A stretch of DNA of 64,000 bases from CAWBRT01 sp963819175 (GTDB lineage: Bacteria > Acidobacteriota > Terriglobia > Terriglobales > Acidobacteriaceae): assembly GCA_963819175.1 (NCBI GenBank), contig CAWFVJ010000016.1, forward strand, positions 62,001 to 126,000, read 5' to 3'. Made by a program: the position numbers and the translations under genes. Positions 36,185 through 44,628 of this stretch are shown piece after piece. The first letter of the stretch is position 1; each line of letters opens with the position of its first letter. The notes under the pieces were generated by a model. It searched no databases and was not told the origin of the DNA. It saw only the letters and a list, made by a program, of their open reading frames with translations.

Positions 36185-37969
36185 ATGAAGTCAAGAAAAT
36201 CTTGGGGTCTTCTGATTGTAATCGTCTTGACCGCGATGCTGTTTTCTCCAGCTGGCCGGGCCGACACCCCGAAGTACAAGTCGTCGCCACCGTCTCGGCC
36301 CGCGCCTCGTCCTGCGCCGCGTTCTGCTCCTGCGCCGCGTTCTGCTCCTGCGCCGCGTTCTGCTCCTGCGCCGCGTTCTGCTCCTGCGCCACGTTCTGCT
36401 CCTGCGCCGCGTTCTGCTCCTGCGCCGCGTTCTGCTCCTGCGCCTAACACGACGCGTCCCAACGTAACCGCGCCCACGGCTCCCGGCAACACGCAACAGG
36501 CGCATCCCGGCATGAGGACTCCCGCACATCCCAACCTAACCGCGCCCACGGCTCCCGGCAACACGCAACAGGCGCATCCCGGCATGAGGACTCCTGCACA
36601 TCCCAGCATAACGGCGCCAGCGCGCCCCAGTCCGACCATGCCTGCTCGTCCCAGCGTCACCACGCCTCCGTCGGAGAGCGCCAAGGTCCAGCGTCCCGTT
36701 GCCATGCCGGTGCGTTCCTTCAGCCCGCCCAAGGACGTCAAAATGGTTACCCAGCCAGGCGGAAACAATACGTTTTCCCATGCGGACGGAAGAAAGTGGG
36801 AAGTCAACAAGGATGGTCATCTGACTCACTTTTCCAAGCCCGGCACGGAGGCAAGGTTTGCCGACGGCAAGCTCACGCAGGCGCACTTTGTCCGCCCCGA
36901 TCATAGCGAGCTCACGGTGAAAAACAGGGTGTACGGCCAAAGATACGAAGTAGTGCGGCCAGACCACACGCGGGTTGTGGGCATTGGCGCGCGCCGCGGC
37001 TATCTGGAGCGGCCCGTGCCGACGCGGCCAGGATACGTGTCGCGAACCTATGTCGCCGGGCAGCGCACCTATGTGCGCGTCTACCGGACGTCTACGTATC
37101 GAGGCGTAGTCTATTACAACTACGTGCCGGCGTATTACTACAACCCAGTTTATTACGGGTGGATCACGGATCCTTGGAACTCGCCCATGGCATATGTCTG
37201 GAATTGGAGCAACGATCAGTGGGCCAGCTTCTGGAGCTCCTATTTTGCGCCCTCTCCGTCTTACCCGGACGCCTCTCTCTGGCTGACGGATTACGCGCTG
37301 GCTGAGAATCTCAGGCTCGCCTACGCGGATCAGCAAGCGGCCAGCTCCGACGATCAATCGGCAGCGCCGTCCCCGGCTCCGGCCGCGACGAGTGTCCCAC
37401 CAACTCTTACTCCCGCAATCAAGCAGCAGCTGGCGAACGAGGTTCGGCAGCAGGTCGAAGCCGAGCGGACCGCCGCGTCTCAGTTTACTTCAATTTCCGA
37501 GCCGCCAAGACCGGCCGACGACCAGCCTCCGCCCGCCCTGGACCCGGAGATTAAAACCTTTGATGTTTCTCAGGCGGTGGAGCTAGATACCGGTGGCCAA
37601 GGATGCCAGTTGACACCCGGCGATGTCATTGCTCGTACCAGCGACACCCCTGTTGAGCAAACCAAGGTGCGCGTGACCGTTATCAGCAGCAAGCCGGGCA
37701 GTTGCGCGGTCTCGACCGCGGGATTATTGGAAATTGCCGACCTGCAGGAGATGTATAACGACTTCCGCGAGCGCATCGACGATGGTATGAATCTGTTGGG
37801 AAACGCGCAGGGCAGGGACGGAGTTCCCGCCGGACCAGCAGCCGCTCCGCGCCAGGTGGCAGCGGGAACGGCAGTTCCCGACCTTTACGCCGAAACTGAG
37901 CTGACAAGGCAGCAGCAGGCGGCAAGGCAAGCCGCAGCCGAAGTTCAGCAGGCCGCGTCCGGTACCTAG
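36185..37969 (+). CDS. Secreted Ala/Pro-rich repeat protein, function unknown
   Basis: A 594-residue protein with signal peptide (WGLLIVIVLTAMLFSPAGRA, cleavage about residue 26). Residues 45-86 are seven exact PRSAPA hexapeptides and 92-139 are two near-identical 24-residue units (PTAPGNTQQAHPGMRTPAH). The middle (about 180-360) has YVRVYRTSTYRGVVYYNYVP then a Tyr/Trp-rich stretch ending WSNDQWASFWSSYF. The C-terminal third contains TLTPAIKQQLANEVRQQVEA and a compact LDTGGQGCQLTPGDVIARTS domain. Start 36185 follows AGGAGAG. Likely an envelope or extracellular protein; repeats may form a proline-rich stalk. The stop codon TAG coincides with an IS target duplication. Confidence 0.75.
   Translation: MKSRKSWGLLIVIVLTAMLFSPAGRADTPKYKSSPPSRPAPRPAPRSAPAPRSAPAPRSAPAPRSAPAPRSAPAPRSAPAPRSAPAPNTTRPNVTAPTAPGNTQQAHPGMRTPAHPNLTAPTAPGNTQQAHPGMRTPAHPSITAPARPSPTMPARPSVTTPPSESAKVQRPVAMPVRSFSPPKDVKMVTQPGGNNTFSHADGRKWEVNKDGHLTHFSKPGTEARFADGKLTQAHFVRPDHSELTVKNRVYGQRYEVVRPDHTRVVGIGARRGYLERPVPTRPGYVSRTYVAGQRTYVRVYRTSTYRGVVYYNYVPAYYYNPVYYGWITDPWNSPMAYVWNWSNDQWASFWSSYFAPSPSYPDASLWLTDYALAENLRLAYADQQAASSDDQSAAPSPAPAATSVPPTLTPAIKQQLANEVRQQVEAERTAASQFTSISEPPRPADDQPPPALDPEIKTFDVSQAVELDTGGQGCQLTPGDVIARTSDTPVEQTKVRVTVISSKPGSCAVSTAGLLEIADLQEMYNDFRERIDDGMNLLGNAQGRDGVPAGPAAAPRQVAAGTAVPDLYAETELTRQQQAARQAAAEVQQAASGT
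36317..36442 (+). repeat. Tandem 18-base repeat, seven copies, in coding sequence
   Basis: Seven consecutive copies of CCGCGTTCTGCTCCTGCG (one copy begins CCACG) encode PRSAPA x7. Near-identity at DNA level suggests recent expansion by slippage, and copy number may vary between strains. Confidence 0.9.
36458..36601 (+). repeat. Two-copy 72-base tandem repeat in coding sequence
   Basis: Two adjacent, nearly identical 72-base units (36458-36529 and 36530-36601) encode a 24-residue segment each, differing by NV versus NL near the start and one silent change. Confidence 0.85.
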
Positions 37970-39481
37970 TACTACTGTGTTATGAGTTTGGTTCCTCTTT
38001 GCAGATTTGAGTGGCACCCGAGAGTGCGCGGCAGTACCTTGAGGGCGATGAAAGCTCGCCGCGAGAGGTCTGTCAGTCAACCGGAGCGTTTGGCCACGTA
38101 TCTGAATCGGCTCTCAGGTGTCGCCGGACATGCCGATCGTGTCGTTCCGCTGCAGAACTACACCAAAGGGCTTTTCCTGCCCATCGAACGCAAGAGCATC
38201 GAGCCGATGGCTGCGCGTCTGGCTCCCGGCAACGTGCGGCAGATGCACCAGTCGCTGCACCACATTGTGGCCGAGGCGGCTTGGAGCGACACCGCATTAT
38301 TGCGCGAAGTTCGCGACCAAGTGCTGCCCGCCATGACGCGCGAACATCCGTTGGCGGCTTGGATCATCGATGACACCGGCTTTCCTAAGAAGGGTACGCA
38401 TTCGGTGGGGGTGACGCGGCAGTACTGCGGGCAAATTGGCAAACAGGAGAACTGCCGGGTGGCCGTCAGCGTCTCGGTAGCCACCGAGCAGGCCAGTCTT
38501 CCGGTTGCCTATCGGCTGTATTTGCCCGAGATCTGGGCCCAAGACCCAGCACGGAGAACCTCGGCTGGTGTTCCCCAAGCAGTGCGTTTTCAAACTAAGC
38601 CCGACATTGCGCTGGACCAGATCCGCATGCTGGTGGAAGAAGATGTGCCGCGTGCTCCGGTGTTGGCTGATGCCGCTTATGGTAACGACAGCGTTTTCCG
38701 CGAGGTTCTGGAAGAGCTGAGACTTTGCTATGCAGTCGGCATCCAGTCCTCGACTTCGGTCTGGCCGCCGGAGGTCGAACCGCTTCCGCCCAAGCCCCGA
38801 AACACAACCGGACGACCACCCAAACTATTGCGACGGGATGAGCGGCATCAGCCGCTTTCGGTGAAGGAACTGGCGTTGTGTCTGCGTCCGGGCGACCTGC
38901 GCCGGGTAAGCTGGCGCGAAGGAACACGTGGCACGATGCACTCGCGCTTTGCTGCCCTGCGTGTGCGTGTCGCACATCGAGACTATGAGCGCAGCCGACC
39001 TCATGCCGAACAATGGTTGCTAATCGAGTGGCCGAAAGCAGAGAAGGAGCCGACGAAGTACTGGTTGTCGAATTTGCCAGCGGCGATCAGCCTGCGCAAG
39101 CTGGTGGCAACAGCTAAGTTACGCTGGCGTATTGAGCGCGACTACGAGGAACTAAAACAGGAACTGGGGCTGGGACATTTTGAGGGCCGGAACTGGCGTG
39201 GATTCCACCACCATGCCAGCCTTTCGATTGCGGCCTATGGGTTCCTGGTAGCGGAGCGATGCCTTTTTTCCCCCGCGCCCAACTCGCCGCGCGCCGTCGA
39301 CATTCAACTTCGCTTACCCAAACTGCCACGCGGAGCGAAACCACGCGGCGCTGCCGGTGAGAACGGAAAGGCATAATCCGCATTCCATCGCCACGCTGCG
39401 CCGTCAGGTCGCAACTCACTTGGCTCGCACTCTACCTCGGTGTCCCTGCTGCCAACGTAAGTTTCTTATAACACAGTAGTA
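37970..39481 (+). mobile_element. Complete IS701-family insertion sequence
   Basis: A 1512-base element with perfect 14-base terminal inverted repeats, TACTACTGTGTTAT at 37970-37983 and ATAACACAGTAGTA at 39468-39481, flanked by a 4-base direct repeat CTAG (37966-37969 and 39482-39485). It contains one transposase gene. Both ends, the duplication and the reading frame are intact, so insertion looks recent and the element potentially active. The left CTAG supplies the TAG stop of the upstream gene. Confidence 0.93.
38048..39376 (+). CDS. IS701-family DDE transposase
   Basis: About 442 residues from the ATG at 38048 (GAGG just upstream); the frame is open from 37982 inside the terminal repeat. 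Catalytic residues: first Asp in WIIDDTGFPKKGTHSVGVTR, second Asp in APVLADAAYGNDSVFR, and the Glu region RIERDYEELKQELGLGHFEG, the IS4/IS701-type Y-x2-R...E...K signature. CGQIGKQENCRVAVSVSVAT is typical of the IS701 group. The frame is intact. Confidence 0.93.
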   Translation: MKARRERSVSQPERLATYLNRLSGVAGHADRVVPLQNYTKGLFLPIERKSIEPMAARLAPGNVRQMHQSLHHIVAEAAWSDTALLREVRDQVLPAMTREHPLAAWIIDDTGFPKKGTHSVGVTRQYCGQIGKQENCRVAVSVSVATEQASLPVAYRLYLPEIWAQDPARRTSAGVPQAVRFQTKPDIALDQIRMLVEEDVPRAPVLADAAYGNDSVFREVLEELRLCYAVGIQSSTSVWPPEVEPLPPKPRNTTGRPPKLLRRDERHQPLSVKELALCLRPGDLRRVSWREGTRGTMHSRFAALRVRVAHRDYERSRPHAEQWLLIEWPKAEKEPTKYWLSNLPAAISLRKLVATAKLRWRIERDYEELKQELGLGHFEGRNWRGFHHHASLSIAAYGFLVAERCLFSPAPNSPRAVDIQLRLPKLPRGAKPRGAAGENGKA

Positions 39482-39534
39482 CTAGCAGGTTGTAGAGAAA
39501 CCCGCAGGAGTTGTTATTTTGACGGGGCGCGCCT

Positions 39535-40101
39535 TCAGTCGACGGGCATTGGACTCGATGCTCGCTGGTAAATAACATCGCGTAACTGTCGAAAGATCGC
39601 CATATCACTAATTACTCCTGCGCGGCAATCCCTCCTGCACACCTCTGCGCTCAAAACACCTCGGCGCGTCTGGCTGGCCGTACAAACGATCCGATTCCGC
39701 TCGGAGGTGTTGCACCCTGTCCGGGTACACTGATGCGCTCTGGGTGTGACCTGCGGTTTATTAGAAGGAGCTGAATAAAGCAAGGGTATAAGCAGATCAA
39801 CTGGTACGGCAAGATTCAAATTCTGGCCTTTTACGATTGTCGCGTTAATCACACCGACGACCTTGCCGTTCATCGCGAGCAGTGGCCCACCGCTATTGCC
39901 GGGGGAAACCGGAGTAGTTGTCTGAAGCAACTTCGTACCATCGACATCGCGTATACCGCTAACGATTCCATCAGAAACAGAATTCTCCAGAATGCCCAAG
40001 GAATTGCCGATTGCGACCACTCGATCTCCCACCGCAAATGATCCGGCAGCGGCCGACGGTGAGACGTTCGAGAGGAATTGGCGTTCGTGCTCAACCAGCA
40101 C
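39535..40101 (-). pseudogene. Truncated trypsin-like (S1C/HtrA-type) serine protease
   Basis: The C-terminal half of a protease domain: FAVGDRVVAIGNSLGILENS, VSDGIVSGIRDVDGTKLLQT, and the catalytic-serine motif TTPVSPGNSGGPLLAMNGKV, then NLAVPVDLLIPLL. The His and Asp of the triad are missing. Upstream in the same frame a TAA interrupts what looks like LAVLVEHE, where DLAVL normally stands. The C-terminal 60 residues are junk-like. It lies immediately beyond the IS, in decayed sequence, so I call it a pseudogene. Confidence 0.7.
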
Positions 40102-40528
40102 TGCTAATTACCGTGAAGCCCGCCAGAAGCGCATCACTGACGTAGTGTCCCACCCCTGGATCGCGGGACAGCAGATGGCGGGACAGCGGTGCAGCCCAGC
40201 TCAACCGAGGCCACCTCTGGGACGCGAGACAAATCGGCTGATCAAGGAGCACCCGACTGGGAACAAGAACCCCGGGACAGCAACGAGGTTAAAGACCGGA
40301 ACACTCTCGGCCGGCAGTGGCACTGATACTCCGTCCGGGACAGCAACGCCCTCACGACGGCGTTTCATCCCGTGGCAGCGCGATCCGCGGACGGGCTGGG
40401 GTGGAGCAGCGGAGGACCTGCATTTTCTCGCATAAAAGCAGATTCTTCGCCGGTTGGGTCGCTCAGAATGACGCTCCAACGCATCTACTACGCGTTTTCG
40501 AGTCCGAAAGGAAGTTTGTTCGAGACCC
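40102..40528. other. Decayed/repetitive region upstream of the ABC transporter
   Basis: About 430 bases with no credible gene. It has several copies of GGGACAGC(A/G) (near 40164, 40181, 40274, 40339) and, at about 40438-40472, GCAGATTCTTCGCC...GCTCAGAATGAC, a copy of the dispersed repeat also seen near 9.97, 32.5, 50.4 and 60.05 kb. Confidence 0.45.
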
Positions 40529-40557
40529 TTGACAGTCGGCGCTCTGCTGCATAACAT
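40529..40557 (+). promoter_or_regulatory. Candidate sigma70 promoter of the sugar ABC operon
   Basis: TTGACA (40529-40534), 17-base spacer, TAACAT (40552-40557). It is 220 bases upstream of the first gene's ATG, leaving a long leader without obvious structure. Confidence 0.5.
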
Positions 40558-40776
40558 TGCGGCACCTTTGAGGCAGTGCTTTGGGCGTCCTCCGGAGGGT
40601 ACCTCGGAGCTGGTGGTCGCGTGGCGGACACCTTGCGAACAAAGCCGGGATGTATTAATCAGTAACTCCAACACATTTTCCCAAAGCGTGGCACCGGTGT
40701 CGTTCAGACGTTGAAAGTGCGTGGCGGAGGCCTCCGCTCCCGCGCACCTCCGGCTCAACGACATTCCTGGGGATTA

Positions 40777-42318
40777 ATGAGCGCAGAAGAAATCAGACCT
40801 TTTATTGAAATGCGCGGGATCGTCAAGCATTTTCCTGGCGTCCTGGCGCTCAAGGGCGTGGACCTCGATGCGCGGCCCGCCGAGGTGCATGTGCTGCTCG
40901 GCGAAAATGGGGCGGGCAAGTCCACCCTCATCAAAGTCCTTTCCGGCGTTTATCCTCCAGACTCGGGCGAGATTCTGTTCGAGGGCAAACCGGTGCATAT
41001 CCGCAGTCCTCACGATGCGCAGAAGCTGGGGGTCAGCACCATCTACCAGGAATTCAATCTCGTGCCCGAGATGAGCGTCGCGGAAAACATCTTCCTGGGG
41101 CGCGAGCCGCTGCTCAATCGCAGGCTCGGCATCGTCGACCGTAGGAAACTGTTGCAGCAAGCGCGCGAGGTCTTGTCCGCGTTCGATATTCAGATCGCTC
41201 CTGAAATCATCGTCAAGCGCTTGGGCATAGCGCAGCAGCAGATGGTGGAAATTGCCAAAGCGCTCTCGTTGAATGCCAGAGTCATCATCATGGACGAGCC
41301 GACGGCGGTGCTGACGGCCCACGAAATCGATCATCTTTTTAAGATGATCCACGATTTTAAGCAGCGCGGCATTGCCATTATTTACATTTCACATCGCCTG
41401 GAAGAAGTGAAGAGAATCGGCGATCGCGCCACCATTCTGCGCGATGGCGCCGAAGTGGGCACCGTGCTCGTTGCCGGCACCCCGGTCGACGAACTCATTC
41501 GCATGATGGTCGGACGCGATTTGAAGGACAAGTTTCCCAAACTCAGTGTCGAGCCAGGAGAGGAAGTCTTGCGGGTGGAGAATCTGCGGCGCAAAGGCGT
41601 GTTGCACGGCGTCAGCTTCCACCTGCGCCGGGGTGAAATTCTGGGAGTTGCCGGGCTGGTCGGCTCCAGACGCACTGAGATGGCGCGCGCCATTTTCGGC
41701 GTCGACAAGATCGATAGCGGGCAAATCCTGGTGCGTGGTCAGCGGAGGGATATCAAGTCGCCCTCTCAGGCCATCCGCGCGCGTCTGGCGTTGGTGCCGG
41801 AGGACCGCAAGCGGCAGGGAATTCTGCCGACCATCTCCGTGAAACACAACATTACGCTGAGCATGATCAAGCGCTTTTCGCGCATCGGCATTCTCGACTT
41901 GGGAAGCGAGAAAAAAGCGGCGCAGGGATATGCTGACTCGTTGCGTATTGCAACTCCGAACCTGGATCGCTGGGCGATGTACTTGAGCGGCGGCAATCAG
42001 CAGAAGGCGGTGATCGCCAAGTGGCTCGGAGTGGAAGCCGATATCTTCCTGTTTGACGAGCCGACACGCGGCGTCGACGTTGGCGCCAAGGTCGAGGTAT
42101 ATCAGTTGATGGGTGAACTGGTGAAGCGGGGTGCGGCCATCCTGATGATCTCATCGGAGCTGCCCGAAATTCTTGGCATGAGCGATCGCATCATCGTCAT
42201 GCGCGAGGGACGTATCGCCGGTGAGTTTACGCGTGCAGAGGCCAGCCAACAGAAGATTCTGAGCTGCGCTCTGGGCGGCACGTCTGCCAAACAAGATGGC
42301 ATGGGAGCACAAGCATGA
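40777..42318 (+). CDS. Ribose-type sugar ABC transporter, ATP-binding protein
   Basis: A 513-residue duplicated ATPase of the RbsA/MglA/AraG kind. First half: Walker A LLGENGAGKSTLIKVLSGVY, signature LGIAQQQMVEIAKALS and Walker B VIIMDEPTAVL. Second half: degenerate Walker A GLVGSRRTEMARAIFG (normal for the family), LVPEDRKRQGILPTISVKHN, signature LSGGNQQKAVIAKWLG and LFDEPTRGVDVGAK. The start ATG 40777 (MSAEEIRPFIEMRGI) fits the family; an upstream in-frame start at 40711 would add an Arg/Pro-rich leader. It overlaps the permease gene by four bases. Confidence 0.92.
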   Translation: MSAEEIRPFIEMRGIVKHFPGVLALKGVDLDARPAEVHVLLGENGAGKSTLIKVLSGVYPPDSGEILFEGKPVHIRSPHDAQKLGVSTIYQEFNLVPEMSVAENIFLGREPLLNRRLGIVDRRKLLQQAREVLSAFDIQIAPEIIVKRLGIAQQQMVEIAKALSLNARVIIMDEPTAVLTAHEIDHLFKMIHDFKQRGIAIIYISHRLEEVKRIGDRATILRDGAEVGTVLVAGTPVDELIRMMVGRDLKDKFPKLSVEPGEEVLRVENLRRKGVLHGVSFHLRRGEILGVAGLVGSRRTEMARAIFGVDKIDSGQILVRGQRRDIKSPSQAIRARLALVPEDRKRQGILPTISVKHNITLSMIKRFSRIGILDLGSEKKAAQGYADSLRIATPNLDRWAMYLSGGNQQKAVIAKWLGVEADIFLFDEPTRGVDVGAKVEVYQLMGELVKRGAAILMISSELPEILGMSDRIIVMREGRIAGEFTRAEASQQKILSCALGGTSAKQDGMGAQA

Positions 42319-43316
42319 GCGAGGCTGGGTTGCAGGACATCGAGAAGAAAGTTCAGGGGGAGCCTGTTCCTCAACCGGGAGCGGGATTCTTGCGCCGGGT
42401 TCCCTGGGGCCGCGTCGGCATGCCCGCTGTGCTCGTCATTCTTTGTATCCTGTTCGGCACCATCAATCCAAACTTCTGGAGCGTCACGAATCTGACCAAC
42501 GTCTCGCGCCAGATTTCGATTCTGGCGTTGATCTCGATCGGCCAGACCTTCGCGATTCTGAGCGCCGGCATCGACCTTTCGGTCGGTTCCCTGCTGGCTT
42601 TGGTCAGTGTCGTCACCGCGCAGCAGATGCTCAACCTCGGACTTTGGGGCGGCATTGCGGCGGGCATTCTTGCCGGAGCATTGGCTGGGCTGGTCAATGG
42701 GATACTGATCGCCAAAGCCAAACTCCCGGCCTTTATCGCGACGCTCGGCATGTTGATTGCGGCGCGCGGCATCGCCCTGACCTTGAGTGGCGGACTGCCG
42801 GTTGTCGGCCTTCCCCACGCGTTCCTGTTTCTCGGCGCGGGCAAGATCGGCCCCATCCCGGTTCCGGCTGTTATTGCGGCCGTAGCCTTCGTTTTTGCCC
42901 ACGTCATCATGACGCGCACGCGCTTCGGGCGCTATGTCTACGCCATGGGCAGCAATGAAGAAGCTGCGATGCTGTCCGGCATCGACGTCGTCAAATACAA
43001 GACTCTGGTCTACGTTCTCAGCGGCATGTTCGCGGGCATTGCGGGCGTGGTTCTGACCTCGCGCGTCATCTCCGGCCAGCCGACGCTGGGAGAGGTGCAG
43101 GAGTTGTACTCGATCGCGGCGGTCGTCATCGGCGGTGGCAAGATCACCGGCGGCGTGGGCGGAATGGGACAAACCCTGATGGGCGTGCTCATCCTCGGTG
43201 TTCTAGCCAACGGGTTGAATCTCATCCAGGTTTCGTCGTATGTGCAGAATATCGTCATCGGCATCATTATCGTGCTTGCGGTCTACGTCGACCTGGCGCG
43301 TGAGCGCCGCCGCTAG
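42315..43316 (+). CDS. Ribose-type sugar ABC transporter, permease
   Basis: A 333-residue integral membrane protein (8-10 helices) of the RbsC family: NVSRQISILALISIGQTFAI, LSAGIDLSVGSLLALVSVV, AKLPAFIATLGMLIAARGIA and VKYKTLVYVLSGMFAGIAGV are family hallmarks. Its ATG overlaps the ATPase stop (ATGA), so translation is coupled. One permease gene suggests a homodimer, as in the ribose system. Confidence 0.93.
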   Translation: MSEAGLQDIEKKVQGEPVPQPGAGFLRRVPWGRVGMPAVLVILCILFGTINPNFWSVTNLTNVSRQISILALISIGQTFAILSAGIDLSVGSLLALVSVVTAQQMLNLGLWGGIAAGILAGALAGLVNGILIAKAKLPAFIATLGMLIAARGIALTLSGGLPVVGLPHAFLFLGAGKIGPIPVPAVIAAVAFVFAHVIMTRTRFGRYVYAMGSNEEAAMLSGIDVVKYKTLVYVLSGMFAGIAGVVLTSRVISGQPTLGEVQELYSIAAVVIGGGKITGGVGGMGQTLMGVLILGVLANGLNLIQVSSYVQNIVIGIIIVLAVYVDLARERRR

Positions 43317-43397
43317 CAGCAAGCGAACGCCGCGTCATTAAGCCGTTACAAGAAGAAAACGTATCTGTTGATGAATCTTTGGCACAAGGGAGAAGTG

Positions 43398-44486
43398 ATG
43401 AACAAAAGTCTTCAAGCAACTACTTTCGCGTCCGCCCTGCTGCTGGTTCTGTGCCTCGGTGTGGCCCAGGCAGCACTGGCGCAGACGGCATCGAAGCCGG
43501 CAAAGTCGTCCGCCAAGTCAACGGAAGCGGCGAAACCCGCTAAGACCGGCGAGCCGGGCGATGAGTATCCCCGCCCCGCCAAACCCGCCAAGCAGTACAC
43601 CATTGGGGTATTACTGCCGCAGATGTCCAACCCGCACTTCATCGGACAGGCTTATGGCTACACCGACGAAGCCGCCAAACTCGGGGCCAAGATTATCCTC
43701 TACGATGCGGGCGGCTATCAGTACATCGAGAAGCAAGTCTCGCAGATGGAAGACCTGATTGCCAGCAAGGTGGACGCGATCGACTTGGTTGCCACCAACG
43801 GCGCCGGCACAATTCCCGCCGTGGAAGCCGCTGTCAGACATGGTATTCCGGTGATCAATTGCAACGTCATGACCGCCAGCAACGAAGTCGTCACCCGCGT
43901 TCGCTCAGACGACACAGAGATCGGACGGATGCAGGCGGACTACATGGCGAAAGCTCTGCATGGCAAGGGAAATGTCGTCATGATGCGAGGTCCGGCAGGG
44001 ACCTCCTGGGCACAGATTCGCGGCGATTCGTTTCGCAAGCGTCTGGCCGAGATAGCCCCGGGCATCAAGATTGTCGGCGAACAGTACTCCCAGTCCACGC
44101 CGCAGGACGGGATGCGCCTGATGGAAGATTTCCTGCAAACGTTTCCGCAGATTGACGGCATTTACAACGGTGCGGACATGACCGCCGTCGGCGCCGCCCA
44201 GGTCATCAGCGCGGCCGGCAAAGCGGGAAAGATCGTGATCACCACGACCGACTTCCAGGCGGATAGCGAAAAGTTCATGCGCGAAGGAGTCATGACCGCG
44301 AATGTTGTCCAGCAAAGCGTTACGATTGGCCGGTGGTGCATACGCGCAACGGTTAATTATCTGGAAAAGCGCCCGGTTCCGAAAGAACTTTGGACGCCGC
44401 TGCTCCTGATCACCAAAGAGAACCTGGACAAAACTGACTTCCGAGGCGTACGCGCGCCCGCGGATTGGAAACCGCCGACGAGGTAA
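43398..44486 (+). CDS. Sugar ABC transporter, periplasmic substrate-binding protein
   Basis: A 362-residue secreted protein. Signal ATTFASALLLVLCLGVAQAA (start ATG 43398 after AAGGGAGAAG), a Lys/Ala/Pro linker of about 40 residues, then a periplasmic-binding-protein type 1 domain: YTIGVLLPQMSNPHFIGQAY, GGYQYIEKQVSQMEDLIASK and IDGIYNGADMTAVGAAQVIS. The fold fits ribose/xylose-like sugars or, as in TorT, other small ligands; VDAIDLVATNG and the C-terminus resemble the TorT-like group. Substrate undetermined. It follows the permease by 81 bases. Confidence 0.9.
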   Translation: MNKSLQATTFASALLLVLCLGVAQAALAQTASKPAKSSAKSTEAAKPAKTGEPGDEYPRPAKPAKQYTIGVLLPQMSNPHFIGQAYGYTDEAAKLGAKIILYDAGGYQYIEKQVSQMEDLIASKVDAIDLVATNGAGTIPAVEAAVRHGIPVINCNVMTASNEVVTRVRSDDTEIGRMQADYMAKALHGKGNVVMMRGPAGTSWAQIRGDSFRKRLAEIAPGIKIVGEQYSQSTPQDGMRLMEDFLQTFPQIDGIYNGADMTAVGAAQVISAAGKAGKIVITTTDFQADSEKFMREGVMTANVVQQSVTIGRWCIRATVNYLEKRPVPKELWTPLLLITKENLDKTDFRGVRAPADWKPPTR

Positions 44487-44570
44487 CTTCGGCGTCGTCA
44501 TTCCCGCCGAAGTCGCTCGCACGGAAATGACCTTGTGAGATAGTTTTGGCAGATTGTAGCTCGACGATCC

Positions 44571-44600
44571 CCCACATCTGACACAGTTAGCAGATGTGGG
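44571..44600. repeat. Perfect 10-bp inverted repeat between the ABC operon and SDR gene
   Basis: CCCACATCTG, ten-base loop, CAGATGTGGG. It is 84 bases after the binding-protein stop and ends 28 bases before the SDR start. There is no T run. Sequence resembles 32324-32353, so it is probably a dispersed repeat, but its position also suits a transcription block or operator. Confidence 0.5.
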
Positions 44601-44628
44601 AGTTCTCCGGCCCGGCGGCAAGAGAAAT

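Noticed and set aside
36317..36442. CRISPR array candidate
   Set aside because: Repeats are contiguous 18-mers without spacers and in frame with a secreted protein; no cas genes are present.
40201..40764. 187-codon minus-strand frame upstream of the ABC operon
   Set aside because: Low-complexity Val/Pro/Arg sequence in a repeat-rich decayed region, overlapping the candidate promoter of the operon.
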